Assembly (NCBI GenBank): GCA_030432925.1
Contig: JAUILT010000031.1
Coordinates: 1 to 33,286 of the forward strand
DNA: 33,286 nt
Source of the DNA: Bdellovibrionia bacterium
GTDB lineage: Bacteria; Bdellovibrionota; Bdellovibrionia; Bdellovibrionales; UBA1609
Reading direction: 5' to 3'
Shown here: piece after piece, positions 31,998-33,286 of the stretch
Layout of the letters: each line of letters opens with the position of its first letter
How positions within the stretch are numbered: position 1 is the first letter of the stretch
Notes under the pieces: model-generated
What the model saw: the letters and a program-made list of their open reading frames with translations, nothing else
Told to the model about the DNA's origin: nothing
Database searches by the model: none
Made by a program: the position numbers and the translations under genes

Positions 31998-33212
31998 TTG
32001 AAACGGTTTCTTTTTAAGTACAAACGAGAGGTTTTCTCTCTAGGGGTTATTCTCTCGCTAGTGTTGATCTTTCAAAACTGTGCAGAGCCGTTGAAGCTCT
32101 CTGAAACAGATGCTTTGACCTTTGCAGACAATCTTCCTTTTGCTTACGATATAAAAATGGACACGTTTGCCTATATGTCCTGCAATACTGAAATTTCCAA
32201 TTATGAACCTCGCGCCATTTTTACATTTCGTGTGGGAGCCTACGAAGACGGTTCAGGCTTGCGCTTAAATGATGAGTTTGTTGAGTCCACAAAAAACTAC
32301 ACTGAGCAGGCTAGGGCAGAATCGTTATTTCGAAGTCCAACGAATTCAGGGGCCATTCTCCAGTTAGCGATTAGAAACTCATCTGTAGATTATCAACAAA
32401 TTTTGCTGAACTCCTCAGGAGCTGTTCAACTGGGTAAAGATATTGAAAACTACCTTAACGGAGCAACATTGGATTCTCCTGGAGTTGCCACTCCATTACT
32501 GGGGTTAGAAGAAGACAAAAGAATTAGGTACTTCTCTGGAACACCTGGGTTGGATGGCCGTTTTCTAGAGCAGAGCCTTCGCTTTAACACAGTCTTGAAA
32601 AGTGTGACGGATAAAATGGTTGGGTCCACAAGTTCACGAGTAACTCTGGCATACACACAAGATAATAACCCCCTCAATTACTATGTTCGAGGGCCAGATA
32701 AAAGTAATTTAGCCAGAAGTATTTATGGTGTTGAATTTCGGCCGACGTTTGCACCGCCCACCAGAATTTCAGATAAAACCACTATTGCAACAGCTCAAGA
32801 TCGCAACCGAATTCTACAAAGCCTTGGAGTGGTAAATGTCGAAGATAAAAACACTCAGGCAGAAACTATGTGGAGCTGCCCTCCTGAGTACCGATACGTG
32901 ATTGTGCGCCCTGAGGATGCTGCGGCGAGCGCGACTCTTTGTCCTTTAGATGATTGGACTTACGATAACCCTCCTGCGGGACGAGAGCGTGAGTGGGAGA
33001 TTTTACGACGAGTGGTTCGTATAGAGGATTACTACGTTAACATGAAAAAAAGATGTATTGTTCCCAAAGATTCAGCCAATCACTGTTATCCCAGTGAGTC
33101 TACAGGAGTCAAGATTCGATACAACGGGATCACCTGTAACGATGACCCTGAGAATGATGTCTTTCAATGTCCTAACTTTGTATCTGTCTGTGTCGCTCCA
33201 TCAGGCGCGTAA
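31998..33212 (+). CDS. Uncharacterised lipoprotein with F-Q-N-C lipobox
   Basis: The start at TTG 31998 gives 404 residues, with GGAAGG 9 nt upstream; a TTG at 31977 is also in frame. The signal peptide is long and basic at the front, then hydrophobic, and ends in I-F-Q-N-C with the lipidated Cys at 28. I do not recognise the mature domain. It has several scattered cysteines towards the C-terminus (W-S-C-P, T-L-C-P, K-R-C-I, N-H-C-Y, I-T-C-N, F-Q-C-P, V-S-V-C), probably disulfide-forming and in the last 130 residues only. The F-Q-N-C lipobox is common in Bdellovibrionota lipoproteins in my memory of the group, not verified here. It is probably outer-membrane or surface exposed. Confidence 0.7.
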   Translation: MKRFLFKYKREVFSLGVILSLVLIFQNCAEPLKLSETDALTFADNLPFAYDIKMDTFAYMSCNTEISNYEPRAIFTFRVGAYEDGSGLRLNDEFVESTKNYTEQARAESLFRSPTNSGAILQLAIRNSSVDYQQILLNSSGAVQLGKDIENYLNGATLDSPGVATPLLGLEEDKRIRYFSGTPGLDGRFLEQSLRFNTVLKSVTDKMVGSTSSRVTLAYTQDNNPLNYYVRGPDKSNLARSIYGVEFRPTFAPPTRISDKTTIATAQDRNRILQSLGVVNVEDKNTQAETMWSCPPEYRYVIVRPEDAAASATLCPLDDWTYDNPPAGREREWEILRRVVRIEDYYVNMKKRCIVPKDSANHCYPSESTGVKIRYNGITCNDDPENDVFQCPNFVSVCVAPSGA

Positions 33213-33286
33213 AAATTCAAGCCGGATCGGTAGAGCTGCCAGGCGCTTATTCATAATCTTCGTTTAATGATTTTAAAAATGAAATC
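33213..33286. other. Unassigned 3' end of the window
   Basis: Seventy-four bases after the lipoprotein stop. No gene, promoter or clear terminator was recognised. Confidence 0.4.

Noticed and set aside
33206-33245. Repeated AGGCGC around the final stop as a direct repeat or attachment site
   Set aside because: Only 6 bases shared, with no integrase or tRNA nearby.

Overview
The window looks like a chromosomal segment of a predatory or predator-related bacterium of the Bdellovibrionota (former Deltaproteobacteria). This is an inference. It rests on the moderate G+C, the lipoprotein with an F-Q-N-C lipobox, the rpsB-tsf-pyrH-frr-uppS-cdsA-rseP block running into a MinD/FlhG-like ATPase and a J-domain/RodZ-like protein, a BatE-like protein, and a response regulator joined to a PilZ-like domain. 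No rRNA or tRNA marker is present to settle the placement, and I saw no prophage, insertion sequence or CRISPR array.

Layout. (1) 1-2969 is a sulfur cluster: a 5'-truncated ETHE1/persulfide-dioxygenase-like metallo-beta-lactamase fold remnant preceded by a very AT-rich block, a TauE/SafE-type exporter, a Crp/Fnr regulator, and two overlapping YeeE/YedE sulfur-transport half proteins. (2) 2977-5428 (minus) is a three-gene set: BatE-like TPR/SH3 membrane protein, cyclic-nucleotide-binding protein, AI-2E-type permease. (3) 5624-11970 (plus) is a tightly coupled arginine/ornithine succinyltransferase (AST)-like operon: class III aminotransferase (AstC-like), an M20 metallohydrolase that lacks the usual Glu-Glu pair, AstA and AstD, ending in the peptidoglycan lytic transglycosylase MltG. 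AstB and a canonical AstE are absent here. (4) 29783 down to 11976 (minus) is one long run of co-oriented genes: galU, a secreted hypothetical, priA, a CFI-box protein, an FAD oxidoreductase, then rpsB, tsf, pyrH, frr, uppS, cdsA, rseP, tsaB, a FlhG-like ATPase, a J-domain/HTH protein, rluD, pgeF and two envelope hypotheticals. (5) 29981-33212 holds an MBL-fold hydrolase, a response regulator with a PilZ-like domain, a gene-poor stretch of about 340 bp with a possible 27-residue membrane peptide, and a lipoprotein.

How the parts fit. The first block would move and oxidise reduced sulfur under a Crp/Fnr switch. The AST-like operon would succinylate prey-derived arginine or ornithine and oxidise it towards succinylglutamate, with the M20 protein as the candidate desuccinylase, although its active site is incomplete. 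The long minus-strand run joins translation, UMP kinase, lipid and isoprenoid precursors, intramembrane proteolysis, tRNA t6A modification, pseudouridylation and peptidoglycan editing. Coding is very dense: all four convergent gene junctions overlap or are separated by 7 bp or less, and many genes start with TTG or GTG in start/stop overlaps.

The observations most worth following are the AST operon with the degenerate M20 protein, the J-domain-like/HTH fusion whose HPD motif is lost, the CFI-box protein, the truncated persulfide dioxygenase beside a 20-bp palindrome, and the possible small peptide plus hairpins at 31659-31997.
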